A stretch of DNA of 64,000 nt. Origin: Flavobacterium sp. Its GTDB lineage: Bacteria; Bacteroidota; Bacteroidia; Flavobacteriales; Flavobacteriaceae. This document shows positions 44,559 through 53,996 of the stretch, one piece after another. Numbering within the stretch: the stretch's first letter is position 1; every line of letters begins with the position of its first letter. The notes under the pieces were generated by a model. It was not told the DNA's origin. It saw only the letters and a list, made by a program, of their open reading frames with translations, and did no database searches. A program made the translations under genes and the position numbers. The stretch spans positions 48,704-112,703 of the forward strand of contig NZ_JAIXYH010000059.1 of assembly GCF_027490375.1 (NCBI RefSeq). Direction: 5' to 3'.

Positions 44559-45896
44559 TCAAAATAATTTCAACAATTTTTTCAAGGTTGTGAGTTTTCC
44601 TTTATAAGGCGGATACCGAAGAGGAATATCCAGCCACGAACCTCGACGAACAATCGGCTTTCTATGCGAAAAAGTCTCGAAAGAATATGCACCGTGATAG
44701 GTACCATATCCCGACTCGCCAACACCGCCAAAAGGCAACTTATTGTTGGTAAACTGAACCAAAGTATCATTAATACAAATTCCACCAGCGGAGTACTGTC
44801 TCGTATATTGGTCGATAAAAACTTCCGAATTCGAAAAAATGTAAAAAGCAAGTGGTTTTTCAAGTCGCGTGAGCCATCTCTCGAGTTCTTGTTGCGAACG
44901 ATACGGAATAATCGGCAAAATGGGTCCAAACAATTCGTCGGTCATGATCGAACTGTTTTCATCCGATACCGCTACTAGAGTAGGTTCGATATACAAATCG
45001 AATTCGTCGGTCCGACCGCCGTGTAAAATCTCAACACCTGTTTCGAGATAATTACTCAAACGCAAAAATTGCCGTCTATTCACAATGCGTCCATAATCCG
45101 GATTACTTTGAATAGAATCTCCAAGCATTCGTTTGATCTCAGCTTTAAGACGATCTACTAAAGCATCTGATATTGAACTGTCTACCAACAGAAAATCGGG
45201 TGCTATGCAGGTCTGCCCGTTGTTTAGAAACTTGCCCCAGACAATCCGGCGGGCGGCCAATTCTAAATCAGCTGAGCCATCAACAATACACGGATTTTTT
45301 CCGCCCAGCTCTAAGGTTATCGGCGTCAGATGTTTTGCTGCCGCTTGTGCAACCAGTTTACCGGTATGAACGCTGCCTGTGAAAAAAATGTAATCCCAAC
45401 GTTTCGCGAGTAAATCGGCTGCAATTGCTGCATCGCCTAATACGGCAACAGCCTGCTTTACATCAAAGTTCTCTCGAATGATCTTCGAGAGCAGCAAAGC
45501 TGTTTTTGGCGCGTATTCTGAAGGCTTTAGAACAATGCTGTTTCCTGCTGCTAGAGCAGATATCAATGGAACCATCGACAATTGAAACGGGTAGTTCCAT
45601 GGGGCTATAATTAATACTTTTCCATAAGGTTCGGCAAGCAAATAATCGCGCGACGGAAAATTAATAAGCGCCGGACTAACCCAACGTTTTTTACTCCATT
45701 TCGGGAGTTTTTTTATCGTTTCGGACAAAACCGCATGCACATAACCAATTTCTGTAGCAAAGGCTTCAAATTCCGATTTTTTTAGATCGGCATGTAATGC
45801 AGCTACGATTTCCGATTCATGTTTTTCAAGATAGTTGCGAAGCTGTTCTAGTTTTGCAATGCGTTCCGATATCGATGGATTAAAAGAATGTTTCAT
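44559..45896 (-). CDS. Aldehyde dehydrogenase (class 3 type)
   Basis: 445 residues. NAD(P)-binding GKVLIIAPWNYPFQL and GSVHTGKLVAQAAA, catalytic Glu in TLELGGKNPCIV and Cys230 in NNGQTCIAPD, and INDTLVQFTNNKLPFGG near the C-terminus as in fatty-aldehyde and ALDH3 members. Oxidises medium/long-chain aldehydes to acids. The DUF5723-like gene ends 3 bp upstream on the same strand, so the two are probably cotranscribed. Confidence 0.94.
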   Translation of the reverse strand: MKHSFNPSISERIAKLEQLRNYLEKHESEIVAALHADLKKSEFEAFATEIGYVHAVLSETIKKLPKWSKKRWVSPALINFPSRDYLLAEPYGKVLIIAPWNYPFQLSMVPLISALAAGNSIVLKPSEYAPKTALLLSKIIRENFDVKQAVAVLGDAAIAADLLAKRWDYIFFTGSVHTGKLVAQAAAKHLTPITLELGGKNPCIVDGSADLELAARRIVWGKFLNNGQTCIAPDFLLVDSSISDALVDRLKAEIKRMLGDSIQSNPDYGRIVNRRQFLRLSNYLETGVEILHGGRTDEFDLYIEPTLVAVSDENSSIMTDELFGPILPIIPYRSQQELERWLTRLEKPLAFYIFSNSEVFIDQYTRQYSAGGICINDTLVQFTNNKLPFGGVGESGYGTYHGAYSFETFSHRKPIVRRGSWLDIPLRYPPYKGKLTTLKKLLKLF

Positions 45897-45899
45897 ACA

Positions 45900-47276
45900 C
45901 TACAATATACCAAATCGAGAACCGATGAAAAAGTCGGCTTGCTTTGAATCGTTCGACAAGGCAGTCAGTATCGAATTAGAGCCTAAGAAAAATCCGCCCA
46001 AACGCAATCCTAAACCGGCGGTAGTTCCACTAATTTCATTAAAATTCACGGGTATAAAACCTTCAAACATTCCCGTGGTAAATCGCGGCGTAATGGAAAG
46101 CATATTCTGCGACAAAATTTGATCGTTTGCTCCCTCATCGTTCAGGCGTTGTACCATAAAAAGAGTCACCGAAAGCTTGCTAATGATCTGGTAGTCGGCA
46201 TATAAGTTTAAAATTGTTGGTAATTTCACTTTAAAATCGCGCGATTCGTTTTCCAGCGTAAAGTCAACGCCATTTGCACCGTTGTTCGCAATCAATATGT
46301 TTTCGATATCACGCAGACCGTCAATCGATTCGAACTGGTTTAAATCTAATCCCAGTCCGTTAACCGGATTAGCATCGTTCACGGAAAGCGAATACGTTCT
46401 CGTTGCATTGTTGTCATCTTTAAAGGTCATGCTTCCAATGTTACAAACTGAAGCACCTACTTTTAATTTGTACTTATTGTTAGCGCCTTTCCATTGGTAA
46501 TCCACACCGATGTCGGTAGCTACACCATTCAAACCTCCCCAAAGGGAACTAAAGTAGTCGCTCGCATCGGTAAATTCGTTAGCGAGTGAGCCCGAATAAG
46601 CAATGTTTAGTTGAGCTGCCGCGTTGTTTAAACGAACGTCGCCTGCCGTATTGGTTATGGTTCCTTGAAAAGCCGACATCCCCAAGTTTGCATAGCTTCC
46701 TGGAAACAAGAGTTTTAAGGAAATACCTGCGTTAATTTGATGATTTTTCTTGTCGTATAATTTACGGGCAGCACTAAGAGCAAGTTCGCCCCACACCGTA
46801 CCCGTAATCCGTTGGTTTTCGCTGTTCGAAATGGTACTGGCACCTAAAATACTATTTAGGGCACTGTTGGTTAAGGCATCTCCCAATTCGGTATTAACAT
46901 TGCTAATGTTTGCCCGAATGTGCGAACGTGTAGCTACGCCAAAACCCCAGCCAAAAGCACTAAAGCCTGCACTTGGCCCCATTATTTGCGTGTTAATGTC
47001 AAAATCAACAGCTTCTCCTCCAGCAAAAATTAGGTCTTCAACATTTTTTCCCTCAATTAAATCTGAGAAGCCCACTTTGTTATTGCTAGCATCAAGGCTA
47101 AATGCAAACAGCTGAATGTCAACGGTTCGGAATAAGTTTGCGAGTTCTGATGGATTCGCGCCGGCATTTAAAATTCCTACGCGTCTCGAAGACGAAAAGC
47201 CCGAAAAATGCTCTTGAGCATAAGAAAATGAGCATGCGCAGCAAAGAGCAGAAAAGATAATTTTTTTCATAATCAA
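45900..47276 (-). CDS. DUF5723-like outer-membrane protein
   Basis: 458 residues with a signal peptide (KIIFSALCCACSFSYAQ); ATG 47276 or 47270 may both be used. FSGFSSSRRVGILNAGANPSELANL and alternating beta strands to the terminal aromatic-ended segment FFIGSRFGIL suggest an outer-membrane barrel of the type annotated DUF5723 in Bacteroidota. Role unknown. Confidence 0.8.
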   Translation of the reverse strand: MIMKKIIFSALCCACSFSYAQEHFSGFSSSRRVGILNAGANPSELANLFRTVDIQLFAFSLDASNNKVGFSDLIEGKNVEDLIFAGGEAVDFDINTQIMGPSAGFSAFGWGFGVATRSHIRANISNVNTELGDALTNSALNSILGASTISNSENQRITGTVWGELALSAARKLYDKKNHQINAGISLKLLFPGSYANLGMSAFQGTITNTAGDVRLNNAAAQLNIAYSGSLANEFTDASDYFSSLWGGLNGVATDIGVDYQWKGANNKYKLKVGASVCNIGSMTFKDDNNATRTYSLSVNDANPVNGLGLDLNQFESIDGLRDIENILIANNGANGVDFTLENESRDFKVKLPTILNLYADYQIISKLSVTLFMVQRLNDEGANDQILSQNMLSITPRFTTGMFEGFIPVNFNEISGTTAGLGLRLGGFFLGSNSILTALSNDSKQADFFIGSRFGIL

Positions 47277-47394
47277 GTCAGTTAGTTGGTTAAAGATAGA
47301 AAACTAATTTCATTTTTATCAGATTCTCTATTTAAAATAGTCGAGTTTTTAGCACTCATTGCTTCGTTATTTGGGCAGCCCCCACAAAAAAACG

Positions 47395-47535
47395 TCCGTA
47401 CGGAAGGCAACTGCACGTGGGGCCGCGTCGTCGCTCATACTCCTCGCCCTGCGCCCGAACCCCGGACGCAGGGCTGTGGGGTAATCCGCTCTGCCGCTGC
47501 TGCGAAATACGTTGCCAACGTTCGCTGGAAATTAC
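47395..47535 (+). repeat. Diverged member of the stem-loop element family
   Basis: CCCTGCGCCCGAACCCCGGACGCAGGG-type stem, then CCGCTCTGCCGCTGCTGCGAAATACGTTGCCAACG. The right end matches the GGAAATACGTTACTAACGTT end of the 147-bp elements with changes. No gene is supported in 47286-47811. Confidence 0.5.
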
Positions 47536-47668
47536 CTGCGAATCGCCCGTTTTTTGGATTAATAAACCAAAACCTGAATTCGATTAAAACTAGAAATCAT
47601 AGTACAGCTTACCAATCATCTAAAATCAACAAGCGTATTTAAAATCAAAACGTTTTAAAAGGGATAAA

Positions 47669-47712
47669 TCAACCCACTCTGCGAGAGTTTAAAACCCTCG
47701 CAGAGTCGGTTG
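47669..47712. repeat. 44-bp palindrome with CTCTGCGAGAG arms, copy 2
   Basis: TCAACCCACTCTGCGAGAG against CCCTCGCAGAGTCGGTTG; related to 32305-32351 with mismatches in the stem. Located in the gap before the Cdd1-like gene. Confidence 0.72.
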
Positions 47713-47811
47713 GCCGTTATTCTTGCGGTTATCTCTAAAAATGCAACAGTTTGCACAACCGAAGAATTTTTACAGCTGATGATATCGACTATTTGTTGAC
47801 CTTTGCAGGGG

Positions 47812-48288
47812 ATGAAAACTAAAACCAACATAAAACTTCCGCTAACAACGGAAGAGAAGGCCAGTTTGAGACAGCAAAAAATCAGAATTGCTGACCTGGC
47901 TGGTTATGCAACCTATCAAATAGAAGCAATTCTACAAGTACCTACCGCAAGAGCTAAAGAAATTTATGCTTTGGCAACCTTTCAAAGTATTCCATCAATA
48001 GGTATCAAGTTTGCCGAGGATTTAGTATTTCTGGGCTTCTATTCACTTGATGAATTCAGAGAAAAAGATGGTGCTAAACTTTTCGATGCCTACGAACAAA
48101 AAGTAGGCTATTGGGTAGATCCCTGCGTAGAAGATCAATTTAGACTAATCGTGTATTTTGCAAGAACTTTCGACACCACAAAAACCTGGTGGGATTTCAC
48201 CGATGACCGAAAAAAGTTTCGCGCAGAACACGGCTATCCCAGAAACCGACCTCAAAAAGCTTGGTTTGAAGTTTTTGGAAATGAGTAA
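47812..48288 (+). CDS. Helix-hairpin-helix protein of the Cdd1/'pathogenicity locus' family
   Basis: About 158 residues from ATG 47812. LATFQSIPSIGIKFAEDLVFLGFYSLDEF is the helix-hairpin-helix pair of PF11731 (Cdd1, also called mitomycin resistance/pathogenicity locus), followed by KVGYWVDPCVEDQFRLIVYFA, the family's C-terminal signature. DNA binding is likely, function unknown; the family is not shown to cause virulence by itself. TGACCTTTG about 16 bp upstream is a near match to the -7 box. Confidence 0.85.
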   Translation: MKTKTNIKLPLTTEEKASLRQQKIRIADLAGYATYQIEAILQVPTARAKEIYALATFQSIPSIGIKFAEDLVFLGFYSLDEFREKDGAKLFDAYEQKVGYWVDPCVEDQFRLIVYFARTFDTTKTWWDFTDDRKKFRAEHGYPRNRPQKAWFEVFGNE

Positions 48289-48493
48289 GAAGAAAAATAG
48301 AAGTTTTTTATTGCGATAACCGAAAATCAACGGCTGATCTGTCGCTATCATCCTGGATGAAATGAATCTAACTCTTACTGCAATGTCCTCTTTTTTGAAA
48401 AGTCGAGAAAATATAGTTTCTTAGCGATTTACTAAAGTTTGTTTCGCAAAGCCGAGCTAACTTTGAATTTTAATTAGATTAAAATTATAAGTT

Positions 48494-49084
48494 ATGAAAT
48501 TTTTCTTAAGACTAAAGCATTGGCAGTTGTTTTTACTGCAGTTCGCAATTCCTTTTTGTTTCTATATCATTTTGACTTTCACATTCATTTTTACAAGAAA
48601 CTTCACTATCATGTTTAGTGTATTTCCATTTTTAATGTTGGTAGTTCTATTTTTTCTCCACGGATGGATCTTTACTTCTGTGGTTAATTTACATCGAAAA
48701 TTGCCCGAAACAAGTTCACTGCGTTTGAATCGTTTCAAGTTCTTTTTCTTCTTTCCATTGGTTTACATTTTAGCTTTATTTTCTTTAATGGGAATAGTGT
48801 TTAGCGGCGATTTGCGTGTATTCGAATTATTGCCAGCTGGAGCAGTTCTTCTAATTATTCTTATACATCTGTTTGCCATTTTCTGTAACTTTTATTGTCT
48901 TTATTTCTTTGCAAAATCTTTGAAATCAGTTGAATTACAAAGAGAAGCTCGTTTTAACGATTATGCGGCCGAGTTCTTTTTACTTTGGTTTACTTTCGTT
49001 GGGATTTGGATTATACAGCCGCGAATAAATAAAATCTTTGATCCGAGTGCTGCTGCGGTAAATCATGCAGAATTAGGTCAATAA
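48494..49084 (+). CDS. Hypothetical membrane protein
   Basis: 196 residues, about five membrane helices separated by short basic loops (HRKLPETSSLRLNRFKF), a C-terminal polar tail. No family recognised. It precedes a lipoprotein gene on the same strand by 82 bp. Confidence 0.7.
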   Translation: MKFFLRLKHWQLFLLQFAIPFCFYIILTFTFIFTRNFTIMFSVFPFLMLVVLFFLHGWIFTSVVNLHRKLPETSSLRLNRFKFFFFFPLVYILALFSLMGIVFSGDLRVFELLPAGAVLLIILIHLFAIFCNFYCLYFFAKSLKSVELQREARFNDYAAEFFLLWFTFVGIWIIQPRINKIFDPSAAAVNHAELGQ

Positions 49085-49165
49085 TTTTTGAGTTTTGCAG
49101 TTAGGATTACTTAAAGGCTGTCATGCACTTATGTTTGAGTGTTTTTAATTTAAACGATCATTGTT

Positions 49166-50239
49166 ATGAAAACAAAAGCATTTGTTTTGTTGGGTTGTGT
49201 GCTTTTTCTGAATAGTTGTAAAAAGCAAGAGACTAAGACACAAGACGATTTTCTAATGGAAACAAAAAAATCGACGGATAAGAAATTTCCATCGGTACAA
49301 AGTCTAGAAAATTACAAACAAACAAAGGTTTTAGCAACTTTAGAAGATTCTCTGCAACAGGGTTTTAACTCGGTTTACTGCGTCTCACTTTTATATGCTT
49401 GGGATGAGCTCAAGAAAACGCTTAACGAGCCTATTGTTGTTGATCCGAAAGCAACGGAGCTATCAGCTTTAAATCGTTCGAAGTCACAGCAAGATGTACG
49501 TAGTAGGAAAGATGTTACCTTCACAACTGATTTTAATGATTTTGGAGTAAAAGTGTTTGCAAACTTTAAAAAATCTTTGCCATTTGCGTATGAATTTATA
49601 GATTTCAATACCGAATATTATCGTGAAAAAGAACGATTGAAATTCAATAATACTGCGGTCGAATCTTTCGGAACCATTGGATATTATTTCCCAGTAACTA
49701 CTAGCACAGAAGTTTTGTTTTATAGCTCCGACAATGATTTTGCAATTAAGCTAAAACCAAGAGATTACAGGCATGAAATCGTCCTTTATATGCCAAATAA
49801 AAGATATAAATCGATGGAAAGCTTGCTGTCCGATTTCGAGTTGAAACTACAGCAAGGTCTTAAAGAAAAGAGCGACAAGGAAAAAGCATGGAAGTTTGAA
49901 ATAAATGGTGAAGACGAGTTATTTATACCAAAAATCAGATTCAATATTGCAGCCAATTTTAGTAAGCTCATAGGTTCTAGATTTTTGGCCCGTGGTAAAA
50001 CTTATTTTTTGAAAGAAGTTACCCAACAGAATGCTTTCTTTCTCGATCAAACAGGGGCAGGAATTGAGTCGATTGTTGAAATGGAAGCGCCCGCGTGCGA
50101 AGAAGCTCTAGCGAAAATCCCGCCAAAGCAAAAGCTGCATTTTGATAAACCTTTTTTCTTGATGATAAAGAAGAAAGCAAGCAAGCGACCTTATTTTGCG
50201 TTATGGGTTGCAAACACTGAGCTATTAGTGAAAGAATAG
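49166..50239 (+). CDS. Hypothetical lipoprotein
   Basis: 357 residues; lipobox LLGCVLFLNSC (Cys18). The mature part has a helical start and a mixed alpha/beta body; no family recognised. The cysteine pattern is poor, so it is not a thiol protein. Its product should be anchored to the outer or inner membrane facing the periplasm. Confidence 0.72.
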   Translation: MKTKAFVLLGCVLFLNSCKKQETKTQDDFLMETKKSTDKKFPSVQSLENYKQTKVLATLEDSLQQGFNSVYCVSLLYAWDELKKTLNEPIVVDPKATELSALNRSKSQQDVRSRKDVTFTTDFNDFGVKVFANFKKSLPFAYEFIDFNTEYYREKERLKFNNTAVESFGTIGYYFPVTTSTEVLFYSSDNDFAIKLKPRDYRHEIVLYMPNKRYKSMESLLSDFELKLQQGLKEKSDKEKAWKFEINGEDELFIPKIRFNIAANFSKLIGSRFLARGKTYFLKEVTQQNAFFLDQTGAGIESIVEMEAPACEEALAKIPPKQKLHFDKPFFLMIKKKASKRPYFALWVANTELLVKE

Positions 50240-50481
50240 CGAAATAGCTACCATGGTTCACACGCGCTCCAGAAATTTGCCCGAAATACGCTTGTCGAAG
50301 GCTAACCGTAAGTATCAAGATGGGAGTATTAAGTATTAAAACTTTGATAAGATCACCACTTCATGTATCATCTTTCCGCCCGAACCCACGTATCGTGGGT
50401 GCCTGAGCTTGTCGAAGGAGTAAGTTTTTTAGAAGTTAGAAGCTAGACACGAGTCCCGATAGCTATCGGGATAGACTCGAT

Positions 50482-50682
50482 GAATTCACCACTTTAAGTA
50501 TCGTTTTGCCCAACTGAACCCGCGTATCGTTGGTGCCTGAGCTTGCCGAAGGTTGGTGCGATTTTTTGGTGGCTTGACACGTTCTGTGTTTTTCTCAACG
50601 GTACCTTATTGCCCAAAATTCTGTGAGGTTCAGTGTTTTCTGTGCGATTAAAAAGCTGGGTACGTGAGCTCGTCGAAGGCGG
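50482..50682 (+). repeat. 200-bp dispersed repeat, copy 2
   Basis: Nearly 90% like 25643-25842, in the same direction. The region 50240-50989 has no gene; it also holds a perfect palindrome TCCCGATAGCTATCGGGA near 50453-50470 and several GCCTGAGCTTGTCGAAGG motifs. Confidence 0.78.
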
Positions 50683-50855
50683 AATTTTGATGCGTTCACC
50701 ACTTGACGTGTCTTTTTTGGGAAGTTAGAAAATAGAAGTTAGAAGTTAGACTGCGCGACGTTTACTATTTAACGTATCATCTTCCCACCCGAATCCACGT
50801 GTCGTCGCCTGGAGCCTCAGCCTGTCGATTTTTGGTGCCTGAGCTTGTCGAAGGC

Positions 50856-50968
50856 CAATCTTTCAATCTTTCAATCTTTCAATCTTTCAATCTTTTAATT
50901 TTTTAATCTTTCAATCTTTTAATCTTTTAATTTTTTAATCTTTTAATTTTTTAATCTTTTAATCTTTG
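50856..50968 (+). repeat. Short tandem repeat tract (CAATCTTT/AATTTTTT units)
   Basis: About a dozen 8-10-bp units of the CAATCTTT type drift into TTTTAATCTTTTAAT over ~110 bp. No spacers, so not CRISPR. Typical slippage tract. Confidence 0.8.
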
Positions 50969-50989
50969 CGAAGCTCCCTCCGTCTGTAC

Positions 50990-51136
50990 GCTATAGTCCG
51001 CAAAAAATACCGTTTGTTCACTTTGCAGGTTTTGGGCTTCTTGGGTCGCCCGCACCTACAGGTTCACAATACGGTATTTTTCTTACGGGCTGCCGCTTCC
51101 ATCCGGGCTAGGAAATACGTTACTAACGTTTGGTGG
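50990..51136 (+). repeat. 147-bp stem-loop element, copy 2
   Basis: GCTATAGTCCGC to CGTTACTAACGTTTGGTGG. The stem uses AAAAATACCGT/ACGGTATTTTT; inner GGGC/GCCC and AGGT/ACCT pairs. Same length as copies at 4804 and 54928. Confidence 0.78.
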
Positions 51137-51431
51137 AAAAATATCTAAAAGCAGGTAGTTTTGGGTGGTTGCAACTGCTTACGTTTGCAAACAAAACCCA
51201 AATAATAATGCTGTTTTTTAAAATGTGTTTTTTGGAGATTTTAAGATTAAAAATAACGTTTTCGCTAAGAAATACAAATTTTTAGTTGGTTACGTTTTAG
51301 ACTATAAATTTTGAAATGCCAACTACAAATTTAACATATCAAAAAAGCGAAATTTTTCCAATGCTTGCTAATTTAATAAAAACATGTTTTTTGCCATGTT
51401 TAAAGGGGTTTACTCAAAAATAGAATCGAAG

Positions 51432-51470
51432 TTTGATGTAAAAACTTTCGTATATTTGAGAGTTGGTAGC
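51432..51470 (+). promoter_or_regulatory. Leader promoter and cassette entry motif, locus B
   Basis: TTTG (51432-51435), 15 bp, TATATTTG (51451-51458), then GTTGGTAGC at 51462-51470. The same arrangement and near-identical intervening bases are found at 5094-5132. Confidence 0.5.
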
Positions 51471-52122
51471 AATTTTATCAAGACACATTCCGTTTCAAAA
51501 TTTGACAGAGAAAAGTAATGATAGAAACTATAAAATATACTTGTAGCTGTTGTGGGAAAGAACACGAAGAATGGCCAGCATTAGTTTATATTTCGCCTAC
51601 AAACTATGACACATTATCAGAAGAAGACAAGAAAAATATTGGAGAGCTTGACACAGACTTTTGCGTTATTGCACACAGCGACCAAACAGACAGATTTATT
51701 CGCTGCACTTTGACACAAAAAGTTATTGACTATTGCGAAGACCTTGAATATGGACTTTGGGTTTCGTTGAGTGACAAAAGTTTCCAAGATTATTCAGACA
51801 ACTTCAATAATGAAAATCACGAAACAAAATATTTTGGTTGGTTGAGTAATGACTTACCTGACTATGACTTTAGTGTCGGTAGTATTCCAACAACAGTTTT
51901 TACAAGGACAGGAAATAATCGACCAGAAATTGTTCCACATCAAGATTTTGACCATCCATTTGTAAATGACTATTACAATGGTATTACAAAGACAGAAGCC
52001 GAAAGACGAATAAAAGAAATGCTCAAAACAATTAGTAACAGAGACAGTAAGACAACACAAAGAAAACCTTGGTGGAAGTTATGGTAGTTTTTCGTCTCGG
52101 TGGACGAAAAACTGCTACCAAC
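51462..52122 (+). mobile_element. Cassette with exact 9-nt complementary ends (DUF2199 gene)
   Basis: Opens with GTTGGTAGC (51462-51470), closes with GCTACCAAC (52114-52122), an exact reverse complement. A single gene inside. Followed directly by an attC-like hairpin and the next cassette. Confidence 0.6.
51518..52087 (+). CDS. DUF2199 domain protein (cassette cargo)
   Basis: 189 residues. YTCSCCGKEHEEWPALVYISP at the start has the paired CxxC that likely binds zinc; ETKYFGWLSNDLPDYDFS and the closing basic RKPWWKLW complete the DUF2199 pattern. Function unknown; DUF2199 proteins are found in many bacteria near defence or immunity genes. AT-rich composition compared with core genes. Starts 47 bp after the cassette entry motif. 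Confidence 0.85.
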   Translation: MIETIKYTCSCCGKEHEEWPALVYISPTNYDTLSEEDKKNIGELDTDFCVIAHSDQTDRFIRCTLTQKVIDYCEDLEYGLWVSLSDKSFQDYSDNFNNENHETKYFGWLSNDLPDYDFSVGSIPTTVFTRTGNNRPEIVPHQDFDHPFVNDYYNGITKTEAERRIKEMLKTISNRDSKTTQRKPWWKLW

Positions 52123-52316
52123 AAGAGGTTTTGTGCAAGTGTGGCTTGACGTAAGTAAGTTCAGCAGCAAATCAATATTGAGCAAAAGTTCCAGCTCGAC
52201 AGAACGCTATTGAGCAAAAGAATAAATCATCAACTGAAACCTATAAATTTAGCTGACGTTTACAGGCAGACGGAATTCTATTCCCACACCTGCACAAAGC
52301 CTTGAACGTTATACGC
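52114..52316 (+). repeat. attC-like site between DUF2199 and papain-like cassettes
   Basis: A ~203-bp hairpin from GCTACCAAC to GTTATACGC (52308-52316). Arms AAGAGGTTTTGTGCAAGTGT (52123-52142) and ACACCTGCACAAAGCCTTG (52286-52304) pair with few mismatches. The central loop is longer than in sites 1-5. Confidence 0.65.
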
Positions 52317-53323
52317 AAAATTACAAATGAGCTACGTAATAAAAAGAGAAAACTTATTAATTGGTGATATATTACTGATTAAAACAAATGACAGAACTTG
52401 TGAAAAAATTAGAGAATATTCGAAAAGTAATTTTTCTCATGCTTTAATATACAGAGGAAATAGTTCGTGCTTAGAATCTAATGCTTTAGGTGTAGCATCA
52501 GTAAATCCACAACGATTATTATTTCAAAATATTGATGATTTATGTGTACTTCGATTGAAGGATTTATCATTATTACCAAAATTAGAAATTGGATTAATAA
52601 ATTCTAGTTCTAAAGTAGGAATGGGTTATTCTTCTAGAAGAGAGCTAATGAAATCATATTTAGAAACACTTGAAAAAGCCGAAGAAGAAAATAGACAATT
52701 TTGTACTCGTCTCGTTTCTCAGATTTATTTTGAGTCTGGTATAGATATTGTTCAAAATCCAGACTATTGCTCACCAAAAGATATTGAAAACAGCGAACTT
52801 TTAGAAAAAGTTGACGACATGCTTAAAGAAGCATCTCTACAAGAAATTGAGTTGGCTCAAGAAGAAAATAATATTTTATCAATTCAAACTGACGCACTTT
52901 TTACAATATTTGAAAAAATACGAGAAATTTCAAATGTTGATATTCAAACATTTGATCAAATTGACGATTTTCTTATTCAGAATCCAGAATTTGATGAAGC
53001 ATTTAATACTATTGTTAAAGATTCCAAATATTTTGATTTAGGTAATCTTGAAAAAGAAAAAAATATTCTAATGTATAATCCGGAAACATTTTTGAAATAT
53101 TATGGAGTTGAACAATGTGTTCAAGTTTCATTAAGTCAAATTCAAGGTGAAAAGCATAGAATAATAAATTTCTCTCTTGCAATCAAAAAGTATACTGAAC
53201 TATATGATCAAACAAAACTTCAATATTTTAAATCTCACATTGATTGTTACATTCAAAATTTAGAATTATCTAAAGAAAGATTATTTGTGTGGGAAACAAT
53301 CATAAATAAATTCTGCGTATAAC
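52308..53323 (+). mobile_element. Cassette with exact 9-nt complementary ends (papain-like gene)
   Basis: Opens with GTTATACGC (52308-52316), closes with GCGTATAAC (53315-53323), exact reverse complement. The closing motif overlaps the stop codon of the gene. After 53323 the expected hairpin is cut by an IS remnant on the minus strand. Confidence 0.6.
52327..53322 (+). CDS. Permuted papain-like (YiiX/C92-type) hydrolase domain protein (cassette cargo)
   Basis: 331 residues. KRENLLIGDILLIKT, FSHALIYRG (His38), and RQFCTRLVSQIYFESGIDI (Cys126) followed by NPDYCSPKDI resemble permuted NlpC/P60-like amidases of the YiiX/YebB type, in which His precedes Cys. Such enzymes act on peptides or lipids, and several are phage-defence or toxin effectors. 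The C-terminal ~170 residues are helical and unknown. No signal peptide, so it acts inside the cell. The very high A+T content and the cassette ends mark it as acquired. Confidence 0.72.
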   Translation: MSYVIKRENLLIGDILLIKTNDRTCEKIREYSKSNFSHALIYRGNSSCLESNALGVASVNPQRLLFQNIDDLCVLRLKDLSLLPKLEIGLINSSSKVGMGYSSRRELMKSYLETLEKAEEENRQFCTRLVSQIYFESGIDIVQNPDYCSPKDIENSELLEKVDDMLKEASLQEIELAQEENNILSIQTDALFTIFEKIREISNVDIQTFDQIDDFLIQNPEFDEAFNTIVKDSKYFDLGNLEKEKNILMYNPETFLKYYGVEQCVQVSLSQIQGEKHRIINFSLAIKKYTELYDQTKLQYFKSHIDCYIQNLELSKERLFVWETIINKFCV

Positions 53324-53401
53324 AGCAGTAACCGTTGCACAACTATCATCTTTCGCCAAAATATAAAAATTGCAAATCAAAACGAGCTCAAATAGGACGT
53401 T

Positions 53402-53700
53402 TTAAAGTGCGCTCGTTCGCAAAATAGCGTGTGGTTTTAAAAAATAACTAAGCCTTAAAACGCCTTTTTTCGCCTCAAAAAACAGCCATTTTGTAAAACC
53501 GCAAAGCTTTTCTCTCTTTTGTGATATAACTTTGGCTATTGCCGCTGGTTTTTTGGTTTTGAAGGTCAGATATTTCTTCAAGTTATAGGTTAAACTAGCA
53601 TCAAGACGTGTTTGTTGGCGTTTTCAATGCCCCTGGTATTTACGCGCTTCATATTTCTTAAGTGTACCAGCGTCCCCGCTCGCGCGGATTTACTTCGACT
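53402..53700 (-). pseudogene. Transposase C-terminal remnant (IS1182-like), frameshifted
   Basis: The minus strand reads GTLVHLRNMKRVNTRGIENANKHVLM and, after a one-base loss, ASLTYNLKKYLTFKTKKPAAI..., stopping at 53402. This order (TLV...NTRGI.NANKHVLM.SLTYNLKKYL) is the C-terminus of IS1182-family transposases. A further frame break around 53690 separates an upstream GRWYT frame. The element is dead and lacks its left end. Confidence 0.62.
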
Positions 53701-53936
53701 GTTCGGCTAGAGCTTCGTGTGCAATCCGTACTCCCAAGTTTTGTTCGGAAACGCTTTCCTGGTAACGCTTTTCGCGGCCCCGATAGCAACGAAATGCCCG
53801 CAAAGTATGATAAGCGAACGCCGCTGTTTAAGCGTATTCTTGAAAAGTGCTTCGAAGTTTGCAATATGTACTTTCCTATACTTGGAAGTTGCGAGTAACC
53901 TTAAAAAAGCGACACTAGAAAAAACACACTAAAAAC

Positions 53937-53972
53937 AATGTTTCTAAATTTAGAAACATTTACGTAACTTTG
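53937..53972 (+). promoter_or_regulatory. Palindromic operator and promoter of higBA
   Basis: A perfect 24-bp palindrome (half-site AATGTTTCTAAA, 53937-53960) is followed by TAACTTTG (53965-53972), an exact TAnnTTTG box, 25 bp before the HigB ATG. The palindrome covers the -33 region, as expected for autorepression by the HTH antitoxin. Confidence 0.72.
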
Positions 53973-53996
53973 TAACGTCTAATAAGGCAATGTTAA

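Noticed and set aside
47286..47642. Open frame of 118 codons
   Set aside because: It runs across repeat elements, has many Pro/Arg/Cys from GC-rich repeat sequence and no promoter or homology that I recognise.
50856..50968. Short repeated units that could be a CRISPR array
   Set aside because: Units are 8-10 bp with no unique spacers; this is a slippage tract.
53662..53898. Open frames on both strands, 78 and 68 codons
   Set aside because: They coincide with the decayed transposase and have no protein-like pattern of their own.
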